A model generated the notes under the pieces. It was not told the DNA's origin. It did not search any database and worked only from the letters and a program-made list of their open reading frames with translations. A stretch of DNA of 28,793 bases from NCBI GenBank assembly GCA_038125665.1, contig JAYPEI010000023.1, forward strand, positions 1-28,793, read 5' to 3'. Position numbers and translations under genes: made by a program. Shown one piece after another: positions 17,374 through 25,933 of the stretch. How positions within the stretch are numbered: position 1 is the first letter of the stretch; each line of letters begins with the position of its first letter. The stretch comes from CAILUG01 sp038125665. GTDB lineage: Bacteria > Pseudomonadota > Gammaproteobacteria > Pseudomonadales > Pseudohongiellaceae.

Positions 17374-17429
17374 CTGCGTGTTTTAAATGACTGTAGATTG
17401 CTGTGTTTCATCAACTACAGGGTAGTTAA

Positions 17430-19295
17430 TTACTCTGCTGGCCAAAAGGTCCAGCTTGCGCTCGCCCAGTCGTTGGCATCACTATCAACACCACCGATGT
17501 AGTCCACGCTATCAAACCAGCTATCAACAGTGTGAACGTCGACTGCTGTTTTAGTTGCCGCTGGGTTTAAGAAGCGGGCAGAGCTTTCAGTGACGTAATC
17601 TGTATCACCAGTGATGCCGAAATCTAAGTTTTCCTCAAAGTTATTAGCTTGAGCATTGAACCAATCAGACTCTGTCCATGGGTCGCTCGAGGAATCTTTA
17701 CCTAGTACCGCCTCGCCACCATCTGTGCAGTACGCGACTGAAGACTCAATGGTTAGGTTTCCTGTTAATGCAGAAGGCGTACCGGCGTTCGTGTACGTGG
17801 AGTCGTGGTCGATATCGAAGCAGACTGCAGTAGTTTGACGTTGTATGATCATATTGTAGAACTTAGCGCCAGTTCCCTCACGGATCTTTAAACCGCCTTT
17901 TGCAGCGCCCGTTGCCGATCCCAATGCGGTCACATTTGCTATGTATGGCTTCGCACGCGGCAGAGCATCGTTTGCTGAGCCGTTGTTATCCATCTCAAAC
18001 ATTTTGTCGCCCTGATCAGTCTGCACGATCACTGCGTGCTGAATCTTTCCACGGTAGCCTTTTGTCCAATCAATGGAGTCATCAGATGCACCGACAACTA
18101 AAACGTGCTTCAAACCAACTGTACCACCAAAAAACTCGATACCATCGTCTGAGCCGTTGTATACCTGCACGTAGTCAACGAGTGTGCCGTCACCTACGCC
18201 CTGGAAAGCGATACCGTTTAGCTCATCCTCTGCATTGAAGGCATACCCTGCATACTTCACCTGGAAGTAGGTCATCGCGCCGCTGCTGTCATGATCATCG
18301 TTACCGCCGTAAGTTGCGGTCACACCCTCTGACAGGGCTTCACATACTGCAACTCCCTCAGAGCAGCCATTGATAACAGCGTTTCCATTAAGAACTAGAC
18401 CGCCCCACAGTGAACGTGATGTAGTGTCTACATCACCGGTTGCATCTTCAGCGGCTGTCATCACCACGGGATGAGCCGGAGTACCATTAATAAAGGCCTT
18501 AGATCCACGCATCAGGGTCAAAGCAACTTGACCACCTACACCATATATGGTCACGCCTGGGTCTACTGTGAGCGTCACATTGTTTGAATTATCACCACCG
18601 AAGTATGCTACTGAGGTCAGTGAGTACTCAAAATTATTTGTCAGGTGAACATCTGATAAGTAAGTCCCACCTATCTCACAGAGTGGCTTGTTAACACCGT
18701 CAACAGGCGCACTTCCGTCTGGACAAACCGATGACGGCTCAGAGTCGTAACGAGAGGTGGAACGTGTTGAGTAATGAAGATCTCCCCCGTCGGCCATGTA
18801 ACCAACCTGGATGTTAGTTTGCTTACCCGCAAGGCTTACCCCGATTGAGGACAATGCGGCTCCAAGGTCTTCGGTCTGGATATGGTGTGAAGCCTCAAGG
18901 GTGGCAATCAGGTAAGGCTCGAGCGCGCCCACACCATCACTGCCCAGAGACCACTGCTTCATTCCGGTTGCGGTCCACTGGTAACACTTTCCTCCAGTGC
19001 AGACAACAACATAAATGCTTGCGTCCTTTCCAATATCGGCAGACAGTGGTTTGATTACCATATCAATAATGGCTGGTGTCTCAAAAGGGACAGAAGAGTA
19101 TGACTTGCTTCCATCATTGGACTGGTGACTCGCGCCGCTATTGATCGACACTCCAAGGTTAAAGTTGCCCGTGCTTGTTATACCTGCAGTACCGTAGGTC
19201 CCCGTTGGCTTAGCGGGAGGGACAGCTGCACCAGCAGTGGTGGCCACAGCAGCACAAAGCAATGTTTTCGCCAACAGTTTTGTATTAAAACGCAT
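17430..19295 (-). CDS. Large exported beta-helix-like protein, partner of the receptor
   Basis: 621-residue secreted or surface protein. The signal peptide is MRFNTKLLAKTLLCAAVATTAGA. The middle has repeated short beta-strand units of a right-handed beta-helix type: VTLTVDPGVTIYG, GSKAFINGTPAHPVVMTA, SLWGGLVLNGNAVING, GAMTYFQVKYAGYAF, NGIAFQGVGDGTLVDYVQVYNGSDDGIEFFGGTV, LKHVLVVGASDDSIDW. It is rich in Asp, Gly and Ser and holds a few paired cysteines. Similar proteins occur beside TonB receptors in marine Proteobacteria and in Bacteroidetes; to my knowledge none has a defined function. By eye its base composition is higher in GC than its neighbours. Being first in the pair and followed by a terminator, it may be made in excess over the receptor. 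Function not assigned. Confidence 0.8.
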   Translation of the reverse strand: MRFNTKLLAKTLLCAAVATTAGAAVPPAKPTGTYGTAGITSTGNFNLGVSINSGASHQSNDGSKSYSSVPFETPAIIDMVIKPLSADIGKDASIYVVVCTGGKCYQWTATGMKQWSLGSDGVGALEPYLIATLEASHHIQTEDLGAALSSIGVSLAGKQTNIQVGYMADGGDLHYSTRSTSRYDSEPSSVCPDGSAPVDGVNKPLCEIGGTYLSDVHLTNNFEYSLTSVAYFGGDNSNNVTLTVDPGVTIYGVGGQVALTLMRGSKAFINGTPAHPVVMTAAEDATGDVDTTSRSLWGGLVLNGNAVINGCSEGVAVCEALSEGVTATYGGNDDHDSSGAMTYFQVKYAGYAFNAEDELNGIAFQGVGDGTLVDYVQVYNGSDDGIEFFGGTVGLKHVLVVGASDDSIDWTKGYRGKIQHAVIVQTDQGDKMFEMDNNGSANDALPRAKPYIANVTALGSATGAAKGGLKIREGTGAKFYNMIIQRQTTAVCFDIDHDSTYTNAGTPSALTGNLTIESSVAYCTDGGEAVLGKDSSSDPWTESDWFNAQANNFEENLDFGITGDTDYVTESSARFLNPAATKTAVDVHTVDSWFDSVDYIGGVDSDANDWASASWTFWPAE

Positions 19296-19647
19296 CAGTA
19301 TGCTCCAAATTGAGTATTTAAGTGCTTCGACGCGGAGAATAGGGAACCCAAGTGAATTTGCTTTTAAGCTTTTGTAAATTTTTGGTAAATTTATTTAATG
19401 AATTAATAAAGTTTATGAGGGGTTGAATAGAAGTTTCCATGTAAGGTAAAGCTTGAGCGTAGTTTGTAAGAGGTTTTTTAAAACAGAACCAAGCAGTAGT
19501 TTCAGCAAACTTTCACCCTGATTTATGTTATCCTCCTACCCTGTTTGCTTAGGCTCTTCAGGACAAGCTCCCATGTTTAGTGGCGTCAAAAAATACACCT
19601 CCATTATTGAACTTCTTGTAATTCTCAGAATTACTCTTAACAAGGTG
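19296..19647. other. Divergent upstream region of the exported protein and the cyclophilin
   Basis: AT-rich region between two divergent genes. It must hold the leftward promoter for the beta-helix gene and the rightward promoter for the cyclophilin-TRAP operon. An imperfect AT palindrome is visible around 19390-19412 (TTTATTTAAT, then ATTAATAAA). The cyclophilin frame is open from 19525, so part of this stretch could be coding if an early start is used. No RNA gene or riboswitch is recognisable. Confidence 0.4.
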
Positions 19648-20607
19648 ATGCCCTCTCGTATACCCGGTCTCGTTATGATCATGACCATTATTAGCTCGAG
19701 CTGGATGTGGGTAGGGTCAGCCTCAGCTCAGGAACGCACAACTGTATGTTTTGAGAGTAATTTGGGAAACTTTTGTGCAGAGTTATACGATGACATTACC
19801 CCTCTAACTGTGGCCAACTTCCTAAACTATGTAGAGCGCGGGGACTACGACGGAACAATAATTCACCGAAATATTCCAAGCTTTGTCGTTCAGGGTGGCG
19901 GATATTACTTTAATGATGCAACCAAGCTGGCTGAGCAAGTAAGCGCAGACCCTGCCGTGCAAAATGAATTTAAAGAGTCGAACCTGCGTGGAACCCTTGC
20001 CATGGCTAAGTTAGGTAATGATCCTAACAGTGCCACCAACGAGTGGTTTATCAATCTGGCTGATAATTCTTTTAACTTAGATAACCAGAACGGGGGCTTC
20101 ACGGTTTTTGCCAAAGTCTTAGGTAACGGCATGAGTGTAGTCGACGCCATAGCTGCCCGTACCACCCTAGATTACAGTGGTACACTTGGTAGTGCCTTCA
20201 CGGATGTACCAATAGTTCGCTCTGATGGAGACCTAACCAGTAACGACTTTGTTATTTTTACTAAAGTTTATGTCGCAGATAGCAGCAACCTGCCACCCAC
20301 AGGTCTTCTCGGGGAAGAGCTTGGCTATTTTAATGGCTACACTTTTACAGCCGCAGTAGAGTACAGGGGAAAGCTCTACAGGATGAGCTTCGATCTGGTA
20401 GGCACACCCCCCGATTATAGGTTCAAACTAAGACAGAATCAGATTTATCGACTGACAGATACAAATCAAGAACGAGCCGTTTATTCTGATGGAATTTTAT
20501 CTATACCCACCATAATTTATCGCTCCCAAACTTATGGTAACTTGATGCTAGAACTCACTGATCAAGCAACTTGGGAATTTACACTTCGTTCCTTCGAGCG
20601 CAGATGA
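19648..20607 (+). CDS. Exported cyclophilin-type peptidyl-prolyl isomerase with extra C-terminal domain
   Basis: Peptidyl-prolyl cis-trans isomerase expected in the periplasm. From the ATG at 19648 the protein is 319 residues, with a signal peptide ending near GSASA-QE. The cyclophilin domain (about 31-200) carries the motifs TPLTVANFLNYVERGDYDGTIIHRNIPSFVVQGGGY, GTLAMAKLGNDPNSATNEWFINLADN and GGFTVFAKVLGNGMSVVDAI, including the catalytic HR and the ATNEWFIN strand. About 100 residues after 220 (from GLLGEELGYFNGYTF) form a domain I do not recognise, with RGKLYRMSFDLVG and NLMLELTD. Earlier starts exist; ATG 19573 has AGGA upstream but gives an unusually long leader. The stop overlaps the dctQ start (ATGA). 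Confidence 0.83.
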   Translation: MPSRIPGLVMIMTIISSSWMWVGSASAQERTTVCFESNLGNFCAELYDDITPLTVANFLNYVERGDYDGTIIHRNIPSFVVQGGGYYFNDATKLAEQVSADPAVQNEFKESNLRGTLAMAKLGNDPNSATNEWFINLADNSFNLDNQNGGFTVFAKVLGNGMSVVDAIAARTTLDYSGTLGSAFTDVPIVRSDGDLTSNDFVIFTKVYVADSSNLPPTGLLGEELGYFNGYTFTAAVEYRGKLYRMSFDLVGTPPDYRFKLRQNQIYRLTDTNQERAVYSDGILSIPTIIYRSQTYGNLMLELTDQATWEFTLRSFERR

Positions 20608-21116
20608 CACGGTTTACTCTCGTCATCACCGCACTAGATTGGCTTAGCCAACAATTTGGCAAGCTGGCAGCTATATTCGCTCCGCTGATGGTACTAACAA
20701 CCTGTTACGTTGTTGTCACTCGATATTATTTTGGTATGGGCTCCGTGGCGATTCAGGAACTCATAATGTATAGCAATGCATTAATTTTTATGCTTGGTGC
20801 CGCTTTTACTTTAAAAGAAAATGCTCACGTACGTGTTGATGTTTTCTATCATCGTTTCTCCTTGCGCTCCAAAGCGATTATTGATCTCCTGGGCTCAATT
20901 TTATTAACTATTCCGGTAATACTTTATATAAGTATCAGTTCCTGGGATTACGTAACACAATCATGGAGTCTCTTGGAAGGTTCAGCGGACTCAGGCGGAC
21001 TGCCCTATGTGTATCTTTTAAAATCATTAATTATTCTGATGTCAGCTCTCATTTTTTTGCAGGCTCTGAGTGAAGCACTCAAGAGTATTAACACAATACT
21101 GCTCAGGGATTCCTGA
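20604..21116 (+). CDS. dctQ: TRAP transporter small permease DctQ
   Basis: 170-residue inner-membrane subunit of a tripartite ATP-independent periplasmic (TRAP) transporter, which uses an ion gradient and a periplasmic binding protein. It has four hydrophobic helices (about 17-40, 50-66, 84-108 and 130-155) and the conserved loop RYYFGMGSVAIQELIMY followed by KENAHVRVDVFYHRFS, typical of DctQ. The ATG at 20604 overlaps the cyclophilin stop by 4 bases (ATGA). A TTG at 20571 also opens the frame but would lie inside the cyclophilin gene. The stop overlaps the dctM start by one base, so the three genes are translationally coupled. Confidence 0.93.
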   Translation: MTRFTLVITALDWLSQQFGKLAAIFAPLMVLTTCYVVVTRYYFGMGSVAIQELIMYSNALIFMLGAAFTLKENAHVRVDVFYHRFSLRSKAIIDLLGSILLTIPVILYISISSWDYVTQSWSLLEGSADSGGLPYVYLLKSLIILMSALIFLQALSEALKSINTILLRDS

Positions 21117-22492
21117 TGTTTGAGCTGATGCCCGCACTACTATTTCTGATTATATGTTTACTACTGATGGTGGGTTATCCGGTGGCATTCACACTCAGTG
21201 GTGTATCAATATTATTCGCCTTGATTGGTATTTTAACAGGTACTTTCGATTCATCATTCCTAAATGCTATGCCATCAAGATTTTACGGTATTATTACAAA
21301 CAGTAACCTCTATGCGGTCCCCATGTTTATTTTCATGGGGGTCATGCTTGAAAAATCTCGACTTGCCGAAGATCTACTCACAGGGATGGCCAGACTATTC
21401 GGCAAACTCCCTGGTGGTCTCGGAATCTCTGTAATCTTAGTAGGTATGCTACTTGCTGCTAGCACAGGGATTGTAGGAGCCACAGTTGTAACTATGGGCC
21501 TGCTGTCCCTACCAACCATGCTGCGTGCTGGCTACAGCCCTTCTCTTGCCAGTGGCACCATTTGTGCCACTGGTACCTTGGGTCAAATTATTCCACCTTC
21601 CATTTCGCTAGTGCTTCTTGGTGATGTGATGTCTAATGCCTATCAACAAGCTCAGCTACGTTCAGGCGTGTTTGCAACGGAAACTATCTCTGTGGGAGAT
21701 CTTTTTAGTGGTGCTTTATTGCCTGGATTGTTGTTAGTGGTATTTTACTTAATCTATGTTTTAATTATTTCTCGTTTGAAACCTGAATTAGCTCCGGCTG
21801 CAACAGCCGAGGACCTGAATGGATCGGACACAGGTTTAATACGTGCCCTTGTTGGCGGACTGATTCCTCCTCTAATTCTTATCTTTGGCGTTCTTGGATC
21901 AATTATCACCGGTGCGGCAACACCAACTGAGGCTGCAGGAATTGGGGCTTTCGGTGCAAGCCTTCTTGCCTTGATCAGGGGGCAATTCAGTTACTCAATC
22001 TTACGTGAGGTGGCCTTTAATACAACAAAAGTCACGTCAATGGTCTACATGATTTTAATTGGTGCTTCTATTTTCTCTCTTGTTTTTCGTGGTTTTGGAG
22101 GAGATGTCGTTGTTGAGGGTATATTCGAGGCTATTCCTGGAGGAGTGATAGGAGCTACGATAGTTGTTATGCTTATCGTGTTCCTACTTGGCTTTATTCT
22201 AGACTTCATCGAAATCACCTACATGGTGGTTCCAATAGTTGGGCCTATGTTACTAGCAATGGGCTTAAACCCTATATGGCTAGGGGTAATGCTGGCGGTG
22301 AATTTACAAACTTCTTTTCTAACGCCCCCATTTGGTTTTGCACTATTCTACTTAAGAGGTGCTACTGGGGACGAATTGAAAACTGGCGAGATCTACCAGG
22401 GTGTAATTCCTTATATCTTTATTCAGCTTAGTATTTTAATGCTATTAGCATTTTTTCCAGAACTCGCTACATGGCTTCCGGCTACTTTGTAG
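21116..22492 (+). CDS. dctM: TRAP transporter large permease DctM
   Basis: 458-residue inner-membrane transport subunit with about twelve to fourteen membrane segments. Signature segments include VGYPVAFTLSGVSILFALIG near the N-terminus, NLYAVPMFIFMGVMLEKSRLAEDLL, AASTGIVGATVVTMGLL, the conserved GTICATGTLGQIIPPSISLVLLGD (about 144-168), ATPTEAAGIGAFGA, and LGFILDFIEITYMVVPIVGPML with NLQTSFLTPPFGFALFYLRG at the C-terminus. The FLTPP and PTEAAG motifs are diagnostic of DctM. It is coupled to dctQ by TGATG. The substrate is set by the binding protein, probably the TakP-like protein encoded convergently next door. Confidence 0.95.
   Translation: MFELMPALLFLIICLLLMVGYPVAFTLSGVSILFALIGILTGTFDSSFLNAMPSRFYGIITNSNLYAVPMFIFMGVMLEKSRLAEDLLTGMARLFGKLPGGLGISVILVGMLLAASTGIVGATVVTMGLLSLPTMLRAGYSPSLASGTICATGTLGQIIPPSISLVLLGDVMSNAYQQAQLRSGVFATETISVGDLFSGALLPGLLLVVFYLIYVLIISRLKPELAPAATAEDLNGSDTGLIRALVGGLIPPLILIFGVLGSIITGAATPTEAAGIGAFGASLLALIRGQFSYSILREVAFNTTKVTSMVYMILIGASIFSLVFRGFGGDVVVEGIFEAIPGGVIGATIVVMLIVFLLGFILDFIEITYMVVPIVGPMLLAMGLNPIWLGVMLAVNLQTSFLTPPFGFALFYLRGATGDELKTGEIYQGVIPYIFIQLSILMLLAFFPELATWLPATL
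21549..21573. repeat. Perfect 10-bp inverted repeat inside dctM
   Basis: CCAGTGGCAC and GTGCCACTGG flank the 5-base loop CATTT within the codons for the conserved SGTICATGT motif. In the message this would form a strong internal hairpin. It may be a by-product of the repeated Gly-Thr/Ala-Thr codons, or it may affect the ratio of transcripts. Confidence 0.45.
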
Positions 22493-22513
22493 GAAAAAGC
22501 TTTTTTTCTCCTA
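22490..22513 (+). terminator. Terminator-like repeat between convergent dctM and dctP
   Basis: TAGGA at 22490-22494 (the dctM stop codon included) pairs with TCCTA at 22509-22513, enclosing an A run and a T7 run with an AGCT centre. The AT-rich hairpin lies in the 78-base gap between convergent genes and could terminate transcription in either direction. Confidence 0.4.
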
Positions 22514-22570
22514 TCGTGCATCAATCATTCACTCTAATTTGAATTTAAAAATAATCCTTTTGTTAAAAAA

Positions 22571-23677
22571 TTAGAGTTCTCGAGCTTTGTCATAAGCTTC
22601 CTCAGAAATTTCACGCCATGCTTTAGATTGAGATTCAAATTTTAAATAGGAAGCATAGATACGCTCCGCCATTTGGGAAGAGTGACCAAGCTCTTCTATC
22701 ACTATCGCAGATTCTTCTTTTAAGCGCCGTAATAAATCATCTGGAAACTTGCGTGGAATTACTCCGTGCTTATCAGCAAATTCCTGTAAAGCAATCGCAT
22801 TGCGAGCAGTAAACTCATCTGTCATGCTCAAGTCAGTAGCTTGAGCAGCTGTGCGCAAAATTGCTTGCATATCTGAAGGTAGCTGATCAAACTCTTCTTT
22901 ATTGAAAATAAACTCAATGACTGTGCCAGCCTCGTGCCATCCAGGATAATAGTAATACTCTGCAATTTCCTGAAAACCAAAGGCAAGATCATTATAAGGG
23001 CTCACCCATTCAGTGGCATCTAGAACACCCGTTTGCATTGCCGTATAAAGCTCTCCTCCAGCAATATTGACCACAACACCACCTAGGCGCGTGAGGACGT
23101 CACCCGCAAGACCTGGGATTCTCATTTTGAGCCCTTGAAAATCGGCAGCTGAATTTATTTCTTTGTTAAACCAGCCCCCCATCTGAACACCTGTGTTTCC
23201 TCCCCGCATTGGGATTAAGTTAAAAGGCGCATAAAGCTCATCCCACAGAGCCTGTCCCCCTCCATAAGAGATCCACCCCTCCATTTCACGACCATTCATG
23301 CCAAAAGGCAGCACGCTAAAAAACTGTGCCTCGGGCACTTTCCCTTTCCAGTAGTACCCAGATCCATGGCCAATTTCAGCCGTGCCCTGGTTAACCGCAT
23401 CGAAGACTTCAAGTGCAGGGACAAGCTCACCTGCGCCATAAACCCTTATCTTCATCCGGCCACCGCTCATCTCCTCTACCATCTCGGCGAATCGCTCTGG
23501 AGCGGTTCCCAAACCAGGAAAGTTTTTTGGCCATGCTGTCACCATTTTCCAATTCCAGCTTTGCTCTGGGGTTTGCGCATTTACTGGTGTCTCTTCATTA
23601 CCGCCACAAGACACAAATGCTAGGCATGCAATACTAAGTGATATGCTTTTGATAATAGATGAAGTAAATATCTGCAT
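22571..23677 (-). CDS. dctP: TRAP transporter substrate-binding protein, TakP-like
   Basis: 368-residue periplasmic binding protein of the DctP family. The N-terminus has a hydrophobic stretch ending in FVSC-GGN, so it may be a lipoprotein anchored in the inner membrane. Conserved parts are WKMVTAWPKNFPGLGTAPERFAEMVEEMSGGRMKIRVYGAGELVPALEVFDAV (about 43-95), FQGLKMRIPG with the carboxylate-binding arginine (about 184-193), and GGELYTAMQTGVLDATEWVSPYNDLAFGF followed by YYYYPGWHEAG. These resemble TakP, the alpha-keto acid binding protein of Rhodobacter, so a 2-oxo acid or related organic acid is the likely ligand; this is inference. A strong AAGGAGAG ribosome site lies 10 bases ahead of the ATG. 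The gene is convergent with its presumed permeases, which is unusual. Confidence 0.9.
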   Translation of the reverse strand: MQIFTSSIIKSISLSIACLAFVSCGGNEETPVNAQTPEQSWNWKMVTAWPKNFPGLGTAPERFAEMVEEMSGGRMKIRVYGAGELVPALEVFDAVNQGTAEIGHGSGYYWKGKVPEAQFFSVLPFGMNGREMEGWISYGGGQALWDELYAPFNLIPMRGGNTGVQMGGWFNKEINSAADFQGLKMRIPGLAGDVLTRLGGVVVNIAGGELYTAMQTGVLDATEWVSPYNDLAFGFQEIAEYYYYPGWHEAGTVIEFIFNKEEFDQLPSDMQAILRTAAQATDLSMTDEFTARNAIALQEFADKHGVIPRKFPDDLLRRLKEESAIVIEELGHSSQMAERIYASYLKFESQSKAWREISEEAYDKAREL

Positions 23678-23694
23678 GGTTTAATTTCTCTCCT

Positions 23695-23714
23695 TTAAAG
23701 TATGCTTACTTTAA
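23695..23714. promoter_or_regulatory. 20-bp inverted repeat ahead of dctP
   Basis: TTAAAGTA-tgct-TACTTTAA is a perfect 8-4-8 inverted repeat ending 18 bases ahead of the dctP start and abutting its ribosome binding site, in the 66-base gap after uvrD. It may be an operator for a regulator of the TRAP system or an RNA hairpin that affects translation initiation. No T run follows, so it is not a good terminator for uvrD. Confidence 0.5.
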
Positions 23715-23743
23715 CCTGATGAGCTCTCATAATTTTTATGTCC

Positions 23744-25933
23744 CTACAAAAGTTCGAGATTAGCATAGCCCATAATTAACCATTTACCCCCAACCTCATC
23801 AAAGTTTATTTGAACACGGGCATTATCACCCTGTCCCTCACAGTTCAGGACAACTCCCTCACCAAACTTTGCATGGCGAACACGCTGCCCAAGGGCTATC
23901 TCTCCACTGCTATAACCAAAATTAGTTGTAGCAGTAGAGGGAGCGCTATGCCAACTACCTGGCCTTTGCACCTGTCCTTTAATACGAACTTCCTCTTTGA
24001 GGTCTGCTGGGATCTCTTTTAAAAATCTTGATGGTCTAGTGAAACTTTCTTCCCCATGCATGCGGCGAGACTCTGCATAGCATAATTGTAGTTTTTCCAT
24101 GGCTCGAGTTATTCCCACATAACAGAGCCTGCGTTCCTCTTCGAGCCCTTCAATACTATCTGCGGACATCCTGTGAGGAAAAAGTCCCTCTTCTAATCCA
24201 GCAACAAAAACCAAAGGAAATTCCAAGCCCTTCGCCGAATGTAAGGTCATTAGTTGTACCGCATCCTCAAACTCATCAGCCTGAGCATCACCAGCATCTA
24301 AAGCAGCTTGATCAACAAACTGAGTGATAAGCTCTATCTGCGTGAGCTCGCTTGATCCCCGAGACGCACTGACCTCGAAAGACTTGGCAGCGTTAATCAA
24401 TTCATCAAGGTTTTCCAGTCTTGAACGAGCCTTTTCGCCACCTTCTTTCTCATGATGTGCTATGAGTCCACTTTGCTTAATGATGAAGTCCATAGCTTCA
24501 GCCAAGGAATGTTCAGTTGAGTAGTCATGCATTTCGTTAATAAGCTGCAAAAATGCTGCCAAATTTTGTGATGCACGAGCGCCCAACAATCCCTCATTTG
24601 CTGCTTTTTGAGAAGCTTCCCACATGGAGCTACCTTCACTTCTTGCAAGAGTCCGCAGGGCATCCAAAGTTACCGTTCCCATTCCTCTTACTGGTGTATT
24701 TATAACTCGCTCAAAAGCTGCATCATCATACCTAGAGGCAATTAATCGCAGATACCCCATAGCATTTCGAATTTCTAACCTCTCATAGAAACGAAATCCT
24801 CCATAAATTCGATAGGGCATACCCACGCGTATCAAGGCTTCTTCTAACTCTCTTGACTGCGCATTGCTTCGATACAAAATCGCTACCTCATCCCTACGCC
24901 GACCTTGTTGTACCCAGTTTTGCAGTTGACCACTGATATACCTAGCTTCATCTTGTTCATTAAAAGCACCGTAAATCGTAATCTTTTCGCCCTTTTTATC
25001 TTCAGTCCAAAGTTCTTTTCCTAGTCGGCCACTATTATGCTCAATAAGCTTATTGGCGGCCTGTAAAATGGTGTTAGTCGAGCGATAGTTCTGCTCTAAA
25101 CGGACAACTTCTGAGGGTTTGAAATCACTCGTAAAATGCTGAATATTCTCGATTCTGGCGCCACGCCAACCATAAATTGATTGATCGTCATCACCCACTA
25201 CTGTTACCTGGCTCTGATTACCCGCTAAAACTCTTAACCAGGCGTATTGAATGGTATTGGTATCCTGAAATTCATCTACCAGAATATGTGAAAACCGTTG
25301 TTGATAATAAGCCAGGAGCCCCGATTGGTTTAACCAAAGTTCATGCGATCTGAGCAGCAGCTCCCCAAAGTCCACCATATTGCCACGCTTACAAGCCAGC
25401 TCATAAGCGGCATAAATCTCAACCATGGTGCGCGTGAATTCATCTCCCAAGCTCTCAATATTTTCTGGTCGTAGACCCTCATCTTTTTGCTGATTAATCC
25501 ACCACTGTACTTGTCGAGCCGGCCATCGGCTTTCATCTAATGAGAGAGCTTGTATCGTTCTTTTTATTAGTCTCTGCTGGTCGTCAGAATCAAGAATTTG
25601 GAAGTTTTCACCCAATCCCGCCTCCTCTGGGTGTGCGCGCAATAAACGGTGGGCAAGCCCATGGAATGTACCTACCCACATACCTCCACTTGGTCTTTCA
25701 AGCAGGTGCTCTATGCGGTGACGCATTTCATTAGCCGCTTTATTAGTAAATGTAACCGCCAAAATAGCGCCGGGAGATACTCGGTTAACCTCTACCATCC
25801 AAGCAATTTTATGGACCAGTACTCTCGTTTTTCCACTACCCGCACCAGCTAGAACCAGAAGATTAGGCGCATCACTAGTAACTGCCGTCCTCTGAGCTTG
25901 ATTTAATGAGTCAATAATGTGTGAAATATCCAT
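23744..25933 (-). CDS. uvrD: DNA helicase II UvrD
   Basis: Superfamily 1 3'-5' DNA helicase used in nucleotide excision repair and mismatch repair. The N-terminus MDISHIIDSLNQAQRTAVTSDAPNLLVLAGAGSGKTR (P-loop at 30-36) closely follows E. coli UvrD, as do GGMWVGTFHGLAHRLLRAH and QKDEGLRPENI. Other motifs are DEFQDTN (II), VGDDDQSIYGWRGA (III), LEQNYRS (IV), LMTLHSAKGLEFPLVFVAGLEEGLFPH (V) and EERRLCYVGITRA (VI). The C-terminal Tudor-like segment ALGQRVRHAKFGEGVVL, which binds RNA polymerase in relatives, is also present. Length 729 is normal. These features favour UvrD over Rep. I found no LexA box in its upstream region. It stands as a single gene ahead of dctP on the same strand. Confidence 0.96.
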   Translation of the reverse strand: MDISHIIDSLNQAQRTAVTSDAPNLLVLAGAGSGKTRVLVHKIAWMVEVNRVSPGAILAVTFTNKAANEMRHRIEHLLERPSGGMWVGTFHGLAHRLLRAHPEEAGLGENFQILDSDDQQRLIKRTIQALSLDESRWPARQVQWWINQQKDEGLRPENIESLGDEFTRTMVEIYAAYELACKRGNMVDFGELLLRSHELWLNQSGLLAYYQQRFSHILVDEFQDTNTIQYAWLRVLAGNQSQVTVVGDDDQSIYGWRGARIENIQHFTSDFKPSEVVRLEQNYRSTNTILQAANKLIEHNSGRLGKELWTEDKKGEKITIYGAFNEQDEARYISGQLQNWVQQGRRRDEVAILYRSNAQSRELEEALIRVGMPYRIYGGFRFYERLEIRNAMGYLRLIASRYDDAAFERVINTPVRGMGTVTLDALRTLARSEGSSMWEASQKAANEGLLGARASQNLAAFLQLINEMHDYSTEHSLAEAMDFIIKQSGLIAHHEKEGGEKARSRLENLDELINAAKSFEVSASRGSSELTQIELITQFVDQAALDAGDAQADEFEDAVQLMTLHSAKGLEFPLVFVAGLEEGLFPHRMSADSIEGLEEERRLCYVGITRAMEKLQLCYAESRRMHGEESFTRPSRFLKEIPADLKEEVRIKGQVQRPGSWHSAPSTATTNFGYSSGEIALGQRVRHAKFGEGVVLNCEGQGDNARVQINFDEVGGKWLIMGYANLELL

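Noticed and set aside
17430..19295. Antisense open frames of 60-110 codons opposite the beta-helix gene
   Set aside because: They are shadows of a GC-richer gene, with low-complexity Arg/His/Ser composition and no ribosome sites or family resemblance.
20571..20603. TTG start for dctQ inside the cyclophilin gene
   Set aside because: The ATG at 20604 forms a standard ATGA overlap and gives a normal DctQ N-terminus.
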